From Ligilactobacillus apodemi DSM 16634 = JCM 16172 (GTDB taxonomy: Bacteria; Bacillota; Bacilli; Lactobacillales; Lactobacillaceae): a stretch of 64,000 nt of DNA. Position numbers and translations under genes: made by a program. Position 1 is the first letter of the stretch, and each line of letters starts with the position of its first letter. Positions 16,834 to 25,618 of this stretch are shown here, in pieces. The notes beneath the pieces were generated by a model. That model saw only the letters and a list, made by a program, of their open reading frames with translations, did no database searches and was not told where the DNA came from. The stretch is taken from assembly GCF_001434405.1 (NCBI RefSeq), contig NZ_AZFT01000002.1:1-64000 (forward strand), read 5' to 3'.

Positions 16834-17033
16834 AAGCCCTTCAAGCGAAGAGCTAATTGGTGTAGATGACTAACATCTTGTCTTGGTCCGAAGTTGCTAG
16901 AGCAGAAACTTCAAAGACTTATGTCAGGTGGATCGATCGCATGAATTTGGAATCACTCAAACAAAAATCAACGCTAGGAAGAGAACGTCAATTTTTTCTT
17001 AACTAAGATCTTTTCCCCTAAGATCTTAGTTAA
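16834..17033 (-). ncRNA. Candidate structured RNA ending in a terminator
   Basis: On the minus strand a perfect 14-bp dyad (TTAACTAAGATCTT and complement, 16999-17033) is followed by hairpins GAAGTTTC...GCAACTTC (about 16902-16924) and AGATGTTAGTCATCT, and by AGCTCTTC-GCTT-GAAGGGCT with T7 (about 16830-16854). The run of stems ending in a T tract looks like a small RNA or an attenuated leader. No good -10/-35 pair was found and no family was recognised. The gap to purA (17034-17343) is AT-rich without a gene. Confidence 0.35.
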
Positions 17034-17343
17034 TAGAGCTAACGCAACTATTACTAATTTTGTATAGTAATCAGAAGATGCTTCGACCGTTTTTTTGTTA
17101 CAAATCTTATCCCCTAAAAAATGAAGTAAGCTTCGGTTTAAATATGGTGTAAGTGCATTAAAACTGAAACATTAGTTATTTGTTAACTACTTTTTTTAAT
17201 TTCCCCAAACGATCGCAATCATTCCCCAAATTCATGCAATCATTTTATGTTTAAACTTTAACAATTATTTAATTACTTGAATAGAATAAAAAAAGAAAAT
17301 TTGTATTTAGCATTATCAAATTTAACTTATTTACTTTTTGTAT

Positions 17344-17378
17344 CTAAAAAAACACATGTGATCTACTCACATGTGTTT
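17344..17378 (-). terminator. Terminator of purA
   Basis: AAACACATGTGA / TCACATGTGTTT around a 5-nt loop, then T6 on the minus strand, about 10 bp past the purA stop codon. Confidence 0.88.
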
Positions 17379-17386
17379 GAAGATTA

Positions 17387-18685
17387 TTAAATTTCTTGCC
17401 AAACATCTTTTAAGACATTAGTTTGGTCACGGTCTGGTCCAACTGAGAAAGTTGAAACTTCCACGCCAACTAATTCTTCGATGCGTTTAATGTAATTACG
17501 TGCATTAACTGGTAAATCAGCTAAAGTCTTAGCGCCCGTAATATCTTCTTTCCAACCAGGAAGAGTTTCATACACTGGTTTACATGCAGCCAATTCTTTT
17601 AGGCTAGCAGGATAACGATCGATCTTTTCGCCGTTTAATTCATAAGCAGTACAGATCTTGATCTCATCTAAACCGGTCAACACGTCCACACAGTTCAAGC
17701 AAAGATTGGTCAAACCTGAAACTCGCTTAGAGTGACGCATTACGACACTATCAAACCAGCCGATCCGACGAGGACGCTTCGTAACAGTTCCATATTCATG
17801 ACCCTTTTCACGAATATAACTACCGATCTCATCATGTAATTCAGTTGGGAACGGACCATCACCGACCCGTGAAGTATAAGCTTTGCAAGCACCCACAACT
17901 TTATTTACTTTTTCAGGACCAACGCCAGAACCGGTCGTGACCCCACCAGCAATTGGGTTAGAAGAAGTTACAAATGGATAGGTGCCGTGATCAACATCAA
18001 GCATTACCCCTTGGGCACCTTCAAATAAGACATGACCACCGTTGTCTAACGTATCATTTAAAATGACTGACGTATCAGCAACATATGGCTTGATCCGTTG
18101 TCCGTATTCATAGTACTCATTAAAAATCGTTTCAAAATCAAGAGGTTCTCCGTCATAGTCGTACATCTTTTGGAATAAACGATTCTTTTCTTCCAAGTTA
18201 CGACGAAGTTTTTCCGCAAAAGTATCTTCCTCTAAAAGATCAGCGATTCGGATACCCACGCGCGCTGCTTTATCCATGTAGCACGGACCGATACCTTTAT
18301 TAGTCGTTCCGATCTTGTTGTCTTTTTTGGCGCTTTCTTGTAAGCCATCCAAAACAATGTGGTAAGGCAAAATAACGTGTGCACGGTTTGAAACACGAAG
18401 ATTGTCTGTTGGAACACCATTTTCATGTAAATATTCCAATTCAGCTACTAACGACTTAGGGTTGACCACAACACCATTGCCGATCACACTGATCTTATCA
18501 GAATAAAAGATCCCTGATGGAATCAAACGTAATTTATACGTCTTACCATCAAATGCGATCGTATGGCCGGCGTTGTCCCCACCTTGATAACGTGCGATAA
18601 CATCGGCATTTTTACTCAAGAAATCCGTGATCTTGCCCTTGCCTTCATCGCCCCATTGACTACCAACAACTACTACTGATGACAT
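17387..18685 (-). CDS. purA: Adenylosuccinate synthetase
   Basis: Joins IMP and aspartate with GTP to form adenylosuccinate, the first step from IMP to AMP. 432 residues, full length. The N-terminal [14 protein letters not shown] is the GTP-binding/catalytic P-loop (Asp13, with His41 in DNAGHTI). Later motifs are [15 protein letters not shown] and [23 protein letters not shown], followed by [11 protein letters not shown]. The ATG lies behind GAGGTGGA. It is monocistronic with its own terminator. Confidence 0.97.
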   Translation of the reverse strand: MSSVVVVGSQWGDEGKGKITDFLSKNADVIARYQGGDNAGHTIAFDGKTYKLRLIPSGIFYSDKISVIGNGVVVNPKSLVAELEYLHENGVPTDNLRVSNRAHVILPYHIVLDGLQESAKKDNKIGTTNKGIGPCYMDKAARVGIRIADLLEEDTFAEKLRRNLEEKNRLFQKMYDYDGEPLDFETIFNEYYEYGQRIKPYVADTSVILNDTLDNGGHVLFEGAQGVMLDVDHGTYPFVTSSNPIAGGVTTGSGVGPEKVNKVVGACKAYTSRVGDGPFPTELHDEIGSYIREKGHEYGTVTKRPRRIGWFDSVVMRHSKRVSGLTNLCLNCVDVLTGLDEIKICTAYELNGEKIDRYPASLKELAACKPVYETLPGWKEDITGAKTLADLPVNARNYIKRIEELVGVEVSTFSVGPDRDQTNVLKDVWQEI

Positions 18686-18876
18686 ATACAGTCCACCTCA
18701 TAATATTTCTAAGCTTTTAAGCTTGCAGTCTTCAAAATAACGACCTTGATAATTGTAACAACCGCGCTCTCATTTTTCAAGTAATTACGAATATTAACTA
18801 TCCAAAAAAGCCCTAAAATAATTAATTGCGAACTTTAAATTTCAAAAACACCATGAAAACACGTGTAGGCGAATAA

Positions 18877-19176
18877 CTAATCCCACGGATCATAACGTCG
18901 AAATGGCAAAAGACTGCGTTCGCGAGACAATTTCTCCATTTCCTTAACGATCGCTAATGTCTCAGACGACATTTTGATCTTGCTTTGCCCTTTTAACACC
19001 GCTTCATAAGCGGCTTGAACCATCTTATCCATAATCACTTGTGGAGCGATTTGTCTTTTTTCCAATTGGTCTCGCCCATAAGCGACGATTTTTTGGAAAA
19101 CAACGTCATCGGTACTTTGTGCAAATTTTTCGGTCAATTGTTTAGCCTGTGCGGCGATCTCTTTTCTACTTTTCAT
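18877..19176 (-). CDS. Small soluble helical protein of unknown function
   Basis: 99 residues, mostly charged amphipathic helices (MKSRKEIAAQAKQLTEKFAQ, then VFQKIVAYGRDQLEKRQ, VIMDKMVQAAYEAVLKGQ and SSETLAIVKEMEKLSRE), ending in FRRYDPWD. The four-helix pattern and size resemble enterocin A-type bacteriocin immunity proteins, but no bacteriocin gene lies nearby, so this is only a suggestion. The ATG is preceded by GGGTGAAAAT at usable spacing. Confidence 0.6.
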   Translation of the reverse strand: MKSRKEIAAQAKQLTEKFAQSTDDVVFQKIVAYGRDQLEKRQIAPQVIMDKMVQAAYEAVLKGQSKIKMSSETLAIVKEMEKLSRERSLLPFRRYDPWD

Positions 19177-19242
19177 ATTTTCACCCTATTCTCAGCTTTA
19201 ATTCCATCTTACCCCTAGATGAAAAATGTTGCGAATAGTTAG

Positions 19243-19956
19243 CTATTTTTTAGCATAGATCTCCGGACAAAAACTCGTTTGGTGACAATTAGGGCACGTT
19301 AATTTCCGCGTTCTTGGGGTATGGGCCGACCAAAAGAACTCACGATAACTCGGGTTAAATTCAAAGTGACAATTAGGACAAATGTAGGCCACCCTTCGAT
19401 AGTAATAACGAACTAATCCCGTAACAAGTAGAAGCGTGAGTCCAATTGCACCCCCGATCAACCACCATGAATGCCCAGTCAAGATCACATAAATCACACT
19501 ACCCCACAAAATAACATCGATCAAAATCCCAATAATAACCATCTTTAACCGTAAATTGCGTAAATGTTTAGCATTTTCCATATTAATTGTCACTCCCCTT
19601 GCTAAATTTCCCGGGAAAACTGGGAAATCAGCCAAATTTTTTGCTAAATAATTCAGCTCAGCAGCACGTTTTTTAGCCTGAATCAAGACTTTTTCGTTTT
19701 GTGCTTGTTGACGTGCTAACATTGTCTGTAAGATCTTAGTACTTTCTTTTGTATCTAACAGTTGCTTGATATCTTTTAGCGTAAAGCCTAATTCTTTATA
19801 CGTTAAGATCAAATTCAAGCGTTGAACTTGCGTGTCATCATACATGCGCCGATCACTAGCAGTCCGTTTAGCCGCTAGTAATCCTTGTTTATCATAATAT
19901 TGCACCGTTCTTAAGGTGACCTGACATTTTTTAGCGAGTTGACCACTAGTGTACAT
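19243..19956 (-). CDS. MerR-family regulator with membrane segment and C-terminal zinc ribbon
   Basis: 237 residues in three parts. An N-terminal MerR winged helix (about 1-75: YTSGQLAKKCQVTLRTVQYY, then DKQGLL, the wing, and YKELGFTLKDIKQLL) is followed by a coiled-coil (about 76-108). Two membrane helices come next (about 138-180), then a zinc ribbon with two CPNCH knuckles at about 193-196 and 221-224. MerR proteins normally carry a small effector domain instead, so this one may sense at the membrane or through metal or redox at the ribbon. The start follows GGAGGAG. Its own promoter carries a MerR-type dyad. Confidence 0.85.
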   Translation of the reverse strand: MYTSGQLAKKCQVTLRTVQYYDKQGLLAAKRTASDRRMYDDTQVQRLNLILTYKELGFTLKDIKQLLDTKESTKILQTMLARQQAQNEKVLIQAKKRAAELNYLAKNLADFPVFPGNLARGVTINMENAKHLRNLRLKMVIIGILIDVILWGSVIYVILTGHSWWLIGGAIGLTLLLVTGLVRYYYRRVAYICPNCHFEFNPSYREFFWSAHTPRTRKLTCPNCHQTSFCPEIYAKK

Positions 19957-19983
19957 TTTTTACTCCTCCTTTCACCTTTTAGA

Positions 19984-20015
19984 ATAGTAAATGACGTAAC
20001 GTCATGAGCAAGCAA
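19984..20015 (-). promoter_or_regulatory. MerR-type promoter with a 20-bp spacer and central palindrome
   Basis: On the minus strand TTGCTT (20010-20015) and TACTAT (19984-19989) are 20 bp apart. The spacer holds the perfect palindrome ATGACGTAACGTCAT (19991-20005). An over-long spacer with a dyad between the hexamers is the classic layout that MerR proteins twist to activate, so autoregulation is likely. Confidence 0.65.
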
Positions 20016-20055
20016 AAAAATAAGGAAGTCACAAAAAATTTTTGTAACTTCCTTA
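20014..20055 (-). terminator. Terminator of marR-hchA
   Basis: AAGGAAGT-ACAAAAA / TTTTTGT-ACTTCCTT with T7 on the minus strand. It directly abuts the merR promoter. Confidence 0.8.
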
Positions 20056-20093
20056 AGTATGGATTTAAATTGATCAATTATCAAAGATCACGC

Positions 20094-20963
20094 TTAATTA
20101 TCAAGGTCGGCTAAAAGTTCTTGGGTCGCTAAGATCCCTAATTTGTTAGCTGCTGCGGGACTATCTCCGGTCAACACATTGCGATCTTTGTGAACTTGTC
20201 CAGTTACATCTTGATTGATCACTTTGACCCCAAGTTTTTCCAAACGTTCACCTAAAAGCCACTTGAGTTGTCCTGGCAAATAGCCAATGTCAATGTTAGC
20301 TCCTTCATCTAAACTGTCAGGAAAGACAGTCATTTCATAGCTCGCAAATAAAAAGTCAGTTTCATCATTTTCATTGGCAGCCGCTAATAAGGCAGCTGGT
20401 CCGTGGCAAAGGGTGACGATCTTTTTCTCGTTTGCCATCGCCCATTGCAAAACTTGTTTAACTTCTTTACTTTCTGGTAGATCAAGCAAAGCCCCGTGAC
20501 CGCCTGGGAAAAAGACTGCTACATATGGAGAATCCTTAGCTTCAACTTGAGGCAAAAGATCGGCTAATTTAGCTGGGGCTTCTAACTTAGGCAAAAGTTC
20601 ATGGTAAAAATCCATTACGGCTTGATCTTCTTTTGGTAAAGCCCATAATTCAAATTTAACTTGATTCCCTGAAAGAGTAGCAACTTCGATCTCAAAACCG
20701 GCATGATGTAAGTGCATCAAGGGTAGTAACGTTTCGATCGGATGATTGCCCGTTGAGAAATACTTGCCATTTTTCATTTGTAAGTAACGCTCGTCAGTTC
20801 CGACCAATAATACTTTATATTTCTTAGCGGTTGCGACTGGTTCATTTTGATAGCCCGCAAAATCGGAAACTGGACTGGTGTAAGCTGCTAAAGAATATGC
20901 CGATGGGAAATATGCATTATGTTCAGCTTGATCGCGAACTGGTTTTTTACTTAATTCTGTCAT
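20094..20963 (-). CDS. hchA: DJ-1/PfpI family glyoxalase III-like chaperone, Hsp31/HchA type
   Basis: 289 residues, matching Hsp31 in length and N-terminal extension (VRDQAEHNAYFPSAYSLAAY). The nucleophile elbow VTLCHGPAAL carries the catalytic Cys (about residue 185), with PGGHGALLDLP upstream and the acid residue expected near ETLLPLMHLHHAGFE. Hsp31 proteins detoxify methylglyoxal to lactate and act as holding chaperones under stress. Its ATG overlaps the marR stop (TAATG), so both genes form one coupled unit probably controlled by that regulator. Confidence 0.88.
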   Translation of the reverse strand: MTELSKKPVRDQAEHNAYFPSAYSLAAYTSPVSDFAGYQNEPVATAKKYKVLLVGTDERYLQMKNGKYFSTGNHPIETLLPLMHLHHAGFEIEVATLSGNQVKFELWALPKEDQAVMDFYHELLPKLEAPAKLADLLPQVEAKDSPYVAVFFPGGHGALLDLPESKEVKQVLQWAMANEKKIVTLCHGPAALLAAANENDETDFLFASYEMTVFPDSLDEGANIDIGYLPGQLKWLLGERLEKLGVKVINQDVTGQVHKDRNVLTGDSPAAANKLGILATQELLADLDN

Positions 20964-21367
20964 TATTTTGCCTCATTTCTATTACTAAAATTGCTTAATT
21001 GTGCTTGATATTTGGCTAACACCGGTTCAACTAGGCGGTAAGCTTCCGCCAATTCTTCTTTACCTAAAGGGGTCAACGAGATTTGGACGCCACGCCGGTC
21101 ACCTTTACAAACACAACGCGTGATAACGCCACAACTTTCTTCAAACCGTGTCAACATGCGTGAGGTGGCACTGATGCTAAGACCGATCTTTTCGCTAAGC
21201 GCACTGATCTGCAATTTATGTCCCTGTGTTTCTTTTAAACAATGCAAGACATAGAATTCATTTAACGTTAAGGCATGGGTCCCGTTAGTTAGTGCAACTT
21301 GCATTTCTTGTTGGAGCATTTTTTCTAAGCTTTTTAACTCCAACCATTGATTCGTCAAATTTTCCAT
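20963..21367 (-). CDS. MarR-family regulator, probable sensor of the hchA operon
   Basis: 134 residues from the ATG behind GAGGTGGA (MENLTNQW); an open extension upstream crosses the operator and is not used. The winged-helix core is visible as LTLNEFYVLHCLKE, LQISALSEKIGLSISATSRMLTRFEE and a wing with RCVCKGDRRGVQISLTPLG. Cys residues in VITRCVCKGD (about 84-86), with one just before them in ESCGV, could sense thiol-reactive electrophiles, as in other MarR/DUF24 systems; that is inference. The gene follows a 28-bp perfect palindrome and precedes hchA. Confidence 0.85.
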   Translation of the reverse strand: MENLTNQWLELKSLEKMLQQEMQVALTNGTHALTLNEFYVLHCLKETQGHKLQISALSEKIGLSISATSRMLTRFEESCGVITRCVCKGDRRGVQISLTPLGKEELAEAYRLVEPVLAKYQAQLSNFSNRNEAK

Positions 21368-21390
21368 CACGTCCACCTCGATAACTAAAT

Positions 21391-21418
21391 ATATATTTGT
21401 TTGCGCAAACAAATATAT
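21391..21418. promoter_or_regulatory. 28-bp perfect palindrome, probable MarR operator
   Basis: Each 14-base arm reads ATATATTTGTTTGC towards the centre, with no gap. It covers the predicted transcription start, just downstream of the -10 box and 23 bp before the marR ATG, so binding would block transcription. Confidence 0.75.
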
Positions 21419-21422
21419 GATT

Positions 21423-21451
21423 AGTCTAGAACAATACTTACTATTTGTCAA
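21423..21451 (-). promoter_or_regulatory. Promoter of marR-hchA
   Basis: Minus-strand TTGACA (21446-21451), 17-bp spacer, TAGACT (21423-21428). The palindrome begins 4 bp beyond the -10 box. Confidence 0.75.
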
Positions 21452-21452
21452 C

Positions 21453-21485
21453 AAAAAAACAGGCCCTACTAGCGAGCCTGTTTTT
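21453..21485 (-). terminator. Terminator of the purine permease gene
   Basis: AACAGGC...GCCTGTT stem (with a few mismatched inner bases) and T7 on the minus strand, 18 bp past the stop codon of the permease. Confidence 0.8.
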
Positions 21486-21502
21486 CAATTTTATTTAATT
21501 AT

Positions 21503-22852
21503 TTAGCTGTGTGGCAAAATGTTTAATACGTATAACATGATGATAAAGACAAAGAATAGCGTCAAGACCACTGGATTTAATTCTTTACGACGACCAGCAG
21601 CGATCATGGTGATCGGATAAACTAAAAAGCCAAATGCGATCCCATAAGAGATGTTGTAAGTCAACGGCATTGCGATGATCGTCAAGAAGGCCGGTAAGGC
21701 GATCTCAAATTTTTCCCATTCAATATAACGCATTGATTGTGCCATCAAGGAACCAACGATGATCAAAGCTGGTGCCGTAACTTGGGTCGTTACGACCGCC
21801 AATAATGGGGAGAAGAACAAGCTAAGCCCAAACATCCCGGCAATCACTAGCGAAGTAAAACCACTTCGGCCGCCGACTGCGATCCCCGCCGAAGATTCAA
21901 CGTAAGCGGCTGTCGGAGTTGTCCCCATGACCGAACCAGCCAACATGGAGATCGAATCAGCCATCAACGCCCGCCCGATCCGAGGCATCTTATCATTTTT
22001 CATCAAGCCAGCTTGTTGGGCTAACCCCACTAAGGTTCCGGCCGTATCGAAAAATGACACGAGTAACAAGACTAAGATCACGGCAAACATTTGTGGAGTA
22101 TTGATATCACCTAAATGAGCGATCCCCACCCCAAATGTTGGGGCTAAACTTGGGATCCCAGAAACGATCTTACTTGGCATTGGGATCAAGCCCGTAACTA
22201 AACCTAACAATGCAGTCGCTAAGATCCCGATAAAGATCGAACCAGGGATCCGTCGTGCCATTAAAAGTGCGGTAACAAATAAACCAAAAATCGTTAACCA
22301 AGTTGTTGGTACCGTTAAAGAACCTAATTCAACTAAAGATGACTTGCTAGCGACAACTAAGCCACCGCCCTTTAAGCCAACAAAAGCAATAAAGATCCCG
22401 ATCCCGGCTGCCATCGCCAGCTTTAAGTCATGTGGGATCGCATCGATCACGATTTCCCGAATTTTAAATAACGAAAGAATCGTAAAGATAACGGACGCAA
22501 CGACGACCCCTGCCATGGCAGTTTGCCAAGAGATCCCCATTGTCAACACAACTGAGTACGTGAAAAATGCATTATCCCCTAAACCAGGTGCGATCCCGAT
22601 CGGATAATTAGCTAAAAAGGCCATCAACGTACAGCCAATGATGGCAGAAAGTGCCGTAGCGGTAAAGACTGCTCCTTTATCCATGCCGGCAGCGCCTAAA
22701 ATGCTAGCGTTAACGAAAAGAATGTATGCCATTGAGACAAAAGTCGTTAACCCCGCAACTGTCTCACGTTTTGTATTTGTACCTAATTCTTTGAAATGGA
22801 AAGTTCTTTCGAGCCAACTTCCTTTTGTAGTTGTTGCTTGTCCATTATCCAA
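21503..22852 (-). CDS. pbuG: Hypoxanthine/guanine/adenine permease, AzgA (PbuG/PbuO) subfamily of NCS2
   Basis: Proton-coupled purine-base importer with about 12-14 helices. Signatures include an N-terminal ERTFHFKELGTNTKRE, then AGLTTFVSMAYILFVN, the substrate-site GIAPGLGDNAFFTY (the family often has GMGLNA here) and TAAYVESSAGIAVGGRSG. Of roughly 450 residues, the first M in the open frame is a GTG that overlaps AGAGGTG; the TTG at 22850-22852, six bases after that sequence, is the better start. A PurBox-like site upstream suggests PurR control. Whether it prefers hypoxanthine/guanine or adenine cannot be read from the sequence. Confidence 0.88.
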   Translation of the reverse strand: MDNGQATTTKGSWLERTFHFKELGTNTKRETVAGLTTFVSMAYILFVNASILGAAGMDKGAVFTATALSAIIGCTLMAFLANYPIGIAPGLGDNAFFTYSVVLTMGISWQTAMAGVVVASVIFTILSLFKIREIVIDAIPHDLKLAMAAGIGIFIAFVGLKGGGLVVASKSSLVELGSLTVPTTWLTIFGLFVTALLMARRIPGSIFIGILATALLGLVTGLIPMPSKIVSGIPSLAPTFGVGIAHLGDINTPQMFAVILVLLLVSFFDTAGTLVGLAQQAGLMKNDKMPRIGRALMADSISMLAGSVMGTTPTAAYVESSAGIAVGGRSGFTSLVIAGMFGLSLFFSPLLAVVTTQVTAPALIIVGSLMAQSMRYIEWEKFEIALPAFLTIIAMPLTYNISYGIAFGFLVYPITMIAAGRRKELNPVVLTLFFVFIIMLYVLNILPHS

Positions 22853-22886
22853 TTTTTTCACCTCTGAATTAATTTTACTTTGATTA

Positions 22887-22935
22887 GTATTACACGAATA
22901 AAAATAAAAATCAACCCTTAAATCGTTCGGTTTTT
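22887..22935 (-). promoter_or_regulatory. PurBox-like site and promoter of the purine permease
   Basis: AAAAACCGAACGATTT (minus strand, 22920-22935) matches the PurR box AWWWCCGAACWWT with one mismatch. It sits immediately upstream of a TTGATT (22909-22914)-16 bp-TAATAC (22887-22892) promoter. Confidence 0.55.
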
Positions 22936-22989
22936 ATCAAAAGGGATAAATTTTATTGCTCGATTCCCATTTGTGACCCAGAAATAACA

Positions 22990-23014
22990 AAAACCCCCGC
23001 AAAATACGGGGGTT
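22990..23014 (-). terminator. Terminator of the rpiR-type gene
   Basis: AACCCCCG / CGGGGGTT with a 7-nt loop and T5 on the minus strand, just past the stop codon. Confidence 0.88.
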
Positions 23015-23019
23015 AAAAA

Positions 23020-23883
23020 CTAACGCTCTTTTAAAAAGATCTGCATATCAGCGTGTAAATGTTCGTAATGGGTCGCATAGTCTTTTTGAAAAACACCAGC
23101 GTAAAGATAATTCATGATCGTTGTCACCGAAATACTCGAAGTAAATGTACCTAATTTCACATTAGTACACGGCTTACTTTCAAGCGTTGCAATATCAAGA
23201 TCAACATCAGTCAGCCTTGATAAGCTATTGTTGCCTTGCCCGGTGATCGATAGCGTGGGAACGCCATTTTCCTTTAACAGTTTGGCATAGCGCAAGCTCG
23301 AAGGCGTTTCGCCCGAATAAGAGATCACAATGGCGCAGTGGTCGGGATGCTTGAGCGCAGCTGATAACAGTTGTTGTTGATTATCTTGATAAATATGGAC
23401 TTGATGATGGATCCGTCCCATTTTATACGCAAAATCATGCAACAAATTAACATTGCCCCCTTCACCGTAAATATCGATGCAAGTTGCATTGTTTAGAAAT
23501 TCAACGGCAGTTTGGTAGGCTTTAGGTTTGATGACCGCCCGCGTTGCACGAATTGCGATCTCTTCTAGCGCGGTCAGCTGATCTAAGACCGTTTCAAACG
23601 GATCAGTGGCCGTAAACGGTATATCAGCGTCGACATAGAGATTTTTTTGCTTTCTTTGTTGATAACTGGAAATAAACTGGGCTTTAAATTCCGCAAAATT
23701 TTTGCAAGCTAATTTTTGACATAAACGCACTACGGTAGAAGCAGACGTATAAGCAGCCACCCCCAATTGGGCAGCTGTCGGGCTAGTTAAGATGATGTTG
23801 GGATCGGTCAAAAGTAGCTTTATGATCCCCTGTTCTGCCGTAGTAAAATTTTCTTGGCACCGCATTTTTTCGATTATATCCAT
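23020..23883 (-). CDS. RpiR/MurR-family regulator, divergent from the PTS/tannase-like genes
   Basis: 287 residues. An N-terminal RpiR helix-turn-helix (about 1-75, with SPTAAQLGVAAYTSASTVVRLCQKL) is joined to a SIS sugar-phosphate-binding domain (about 120-250, with CIDIYGEGGN and AIVISYSGETPSSLRYAK, the SIS SxSGxT-type loop). RpiR proteins sense phosphorylated sugars, which suits control of the divergent PTS. A GTG lies four codons upstream, but AAGTGGA is placed for the ATG at 23881-23883. Short repeats (AAATACTTAT) flank the intergenic region near both starts and may be operator halves. Confidence 0.85.
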   Translation of the reverse strand: MDIIEKMRCQENFTTAEQGIIKLLLTDPNIILTSPTAAQLGVAAYTSASTVVRLCQKLACKNFAEFKAQFISSYQQRKQKNLYVDADIPFTATDPFETVLDQLTALEEIAIRATRAVIKPKAYQTAVEFLNNATCIDIYGEGGNVNLLHDFAYKMGRIHHQVHIYQDNQQQLLSAALKHPDHCAIVISYSGETPSSLRYAKLLKENGVPTLSITGQGNNSLSRLTDVDLDIATLESKPCTNVKLGTFTSSISVTTIMNYLYAGVFQKDYATHYEHLHADMQIFLKER

Positions 23884-24007
23884 GTTTAGATCCACTTCTC
23901 AAAATACTTATTTGGTAAAAAACACTTGATATTATGCAACAAAATTTCAATATGGTAGCCCTTACTTCACCATTTTAGCAAGGATCAGCCTAAACAGCCA
24001 GAAAGCA

Positions 24008-24036
24008 TTTACATTTTATGAAAATATTTTTATAAT
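24008..24036 (+). promoter_or_regulatory. Promoter of the PTS-tannase operon
   Basis: TTTACA (24008-24013), 17-bp spacer, TATAAT (24031-24036), about 100 bp upstream of the PTS start. Operator candidates lie in the long leader. Confidence 0.7.
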
Positions 24037-24133
24037 CGGGGCAACAACAAGATTTAATCTGAATGGCCGTTCGTAAATCCAAGTTGATAGTTTTTATTTA
24101 GTGTTCAAAAAATACTTATAGGAAGTGAAAAAA

Positions 24134-25604
24134 ATGGCTGGAAAATATGATGCTACCGCAAGTAAAATCATGACTCTTGTCGGTGGAACTGAAAATGTCT
24201 CATCGCTTATCCATTGCGTTACTCGACTACGCTTTGTTCTCAAAGATACAACTAAAGCTGACCGCGAAAAATTAGCTCAGACCGAATATGTTTTGACCGT
24301 CCTTGATTCTGGGGGGGCAACTTCAAGTCGTAGTTGGTAATAAAGTCGATAGTATTTACGATGCAATCATTTCAAAATATGATATCGGTAAAAATAACTC
24401 CTCACCTGCAACCGAGCCCGATGAACCAAAGAAAAAAGGTGTACTCAACACTTTAATGGAAACGATTTCAGGTATCTTAGTCCTAACTTTAGGTGTTCTT
24501 ACTGCCGCCGGGATCATTAAAGGGGTCGTCGCTTTCTTAGCTCTTGATAATATCGGGGTCTTAAGCACAAAAAGTGGGACTTATATGATCCTTTATGCTT
24601 TAGGGGATGGATTCTTTTACTTCTTACCGATCATGCTTGGGTTTACCGCGGCTAAAAAATTCAAATGTAACGAATTTATCGGGGCTGCGATTGGGGCTGC
24701 GTTAGTCTATCCTGGAATGGTCAATATTGCTGAAACATTCCATCATGGCGACACGTTATTTACCGGATCAGTGTTTGAAATGACTTATTACAATACTTTC
24801 TTAGGAATTCCGGTAATTATGCCCGGCGCAAGCTATACTTCAAGCGTTTTTCCGGTCATTTTGGCAGTATACTTTGCCGCTAAGATCGAAAAATGGTGTA
24901 AAGAAAAGATCCCTGATGCACTTCGCGGGGTCTTAACACCGATTATCACATTGAGCATCACCATTGTCTTGGCCTACCTCATTATCGGTCCAGTGCTTAA
25001 TGCGGTTTGTGGTGTGATCTCGCTTGTCATTGAGGCCTTATTCATCAACATCCCAGTAGTCGGCGGTGCGATCGCCGGTGGTCTGCTAGGTGGTGGCTTT
25101 GGAGTCTTAGTGCTCTTTGGTTTACACTGGGTCATCATCGGAATGGCCTTACAATTGATCGCGCTCAATGGCTTTGATCACATCATGGCCTGTGGTGGGA
25201 TCGGACCAATGATCGGGATCTTCCAAGGTTTAGCACTTTGTTGGGCATGTCGGAAAAATCAAGCGATCAGAGACTTGGCGATCCCAGCAACGATCTCACA
25301 AGTCTGTGGTGTCGGTGAACCTTTGATGTACTCAATCTTGATCCCACTTAAAAAATTATTCTTGATCAATATCCTCGGCGGTTGCATCGGTGGTGCGATC
25401 ATTGGTGCTTTAGGCACAAAAATGTATATGTTTGGTGGCAGTGGCCTCTTTGGAATCTTGAACTATGCCGGTGGTGGCGGGGTCCAAGATATCATTAAAT
25501 ACTGCATCGGTGTTGGCTTTGGCGCCCTCTTTACTTTCATTGCAACACTCGCCGTTTACAACGATAAAGAAGCAACTAAAGTGCTTGGCCACGTAGCACA
25601 ATAA
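24134..25604 (+). pseudogene. PTS EIIBC component, beta-glucoside type, broken by +1 in a G7 tract
   Basis: Imports and phosphorylates a glucoside. The EIIB domain (about 75 residues) has the phosphorylated Cys28 in SLIHCVTRLRF. EIIC follows with SGILVLTLGVLTAAGIIKG, GPMIGIFQG and QVCGVGEPLMYSILIPL, typical of the glucose/glucoside family. The frame breaks at the G7 run 24311-24317. With six G the protein reads DSGGQLQVVVGNKVD, the normal sequence at the end of EIIB. The ATG at 24134 follows AGGAAG; an earlier GTG at 24125 is less well placed. No EIIA domain is fused, so EIIA must come from elsewhere. It could be an assembly error, a decayed gene or a switching tract. Confidence 0.85.
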
Positions 25605-25618
25605 TCGGGGGGATGATG

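Noticed and set aside
18877-19176. Bacteriocin immunity protein
   Set aside because: The helix pattern is compatible, but there is no bacteriocin gene nearby and no decisive motif, so it is kept as unknown.
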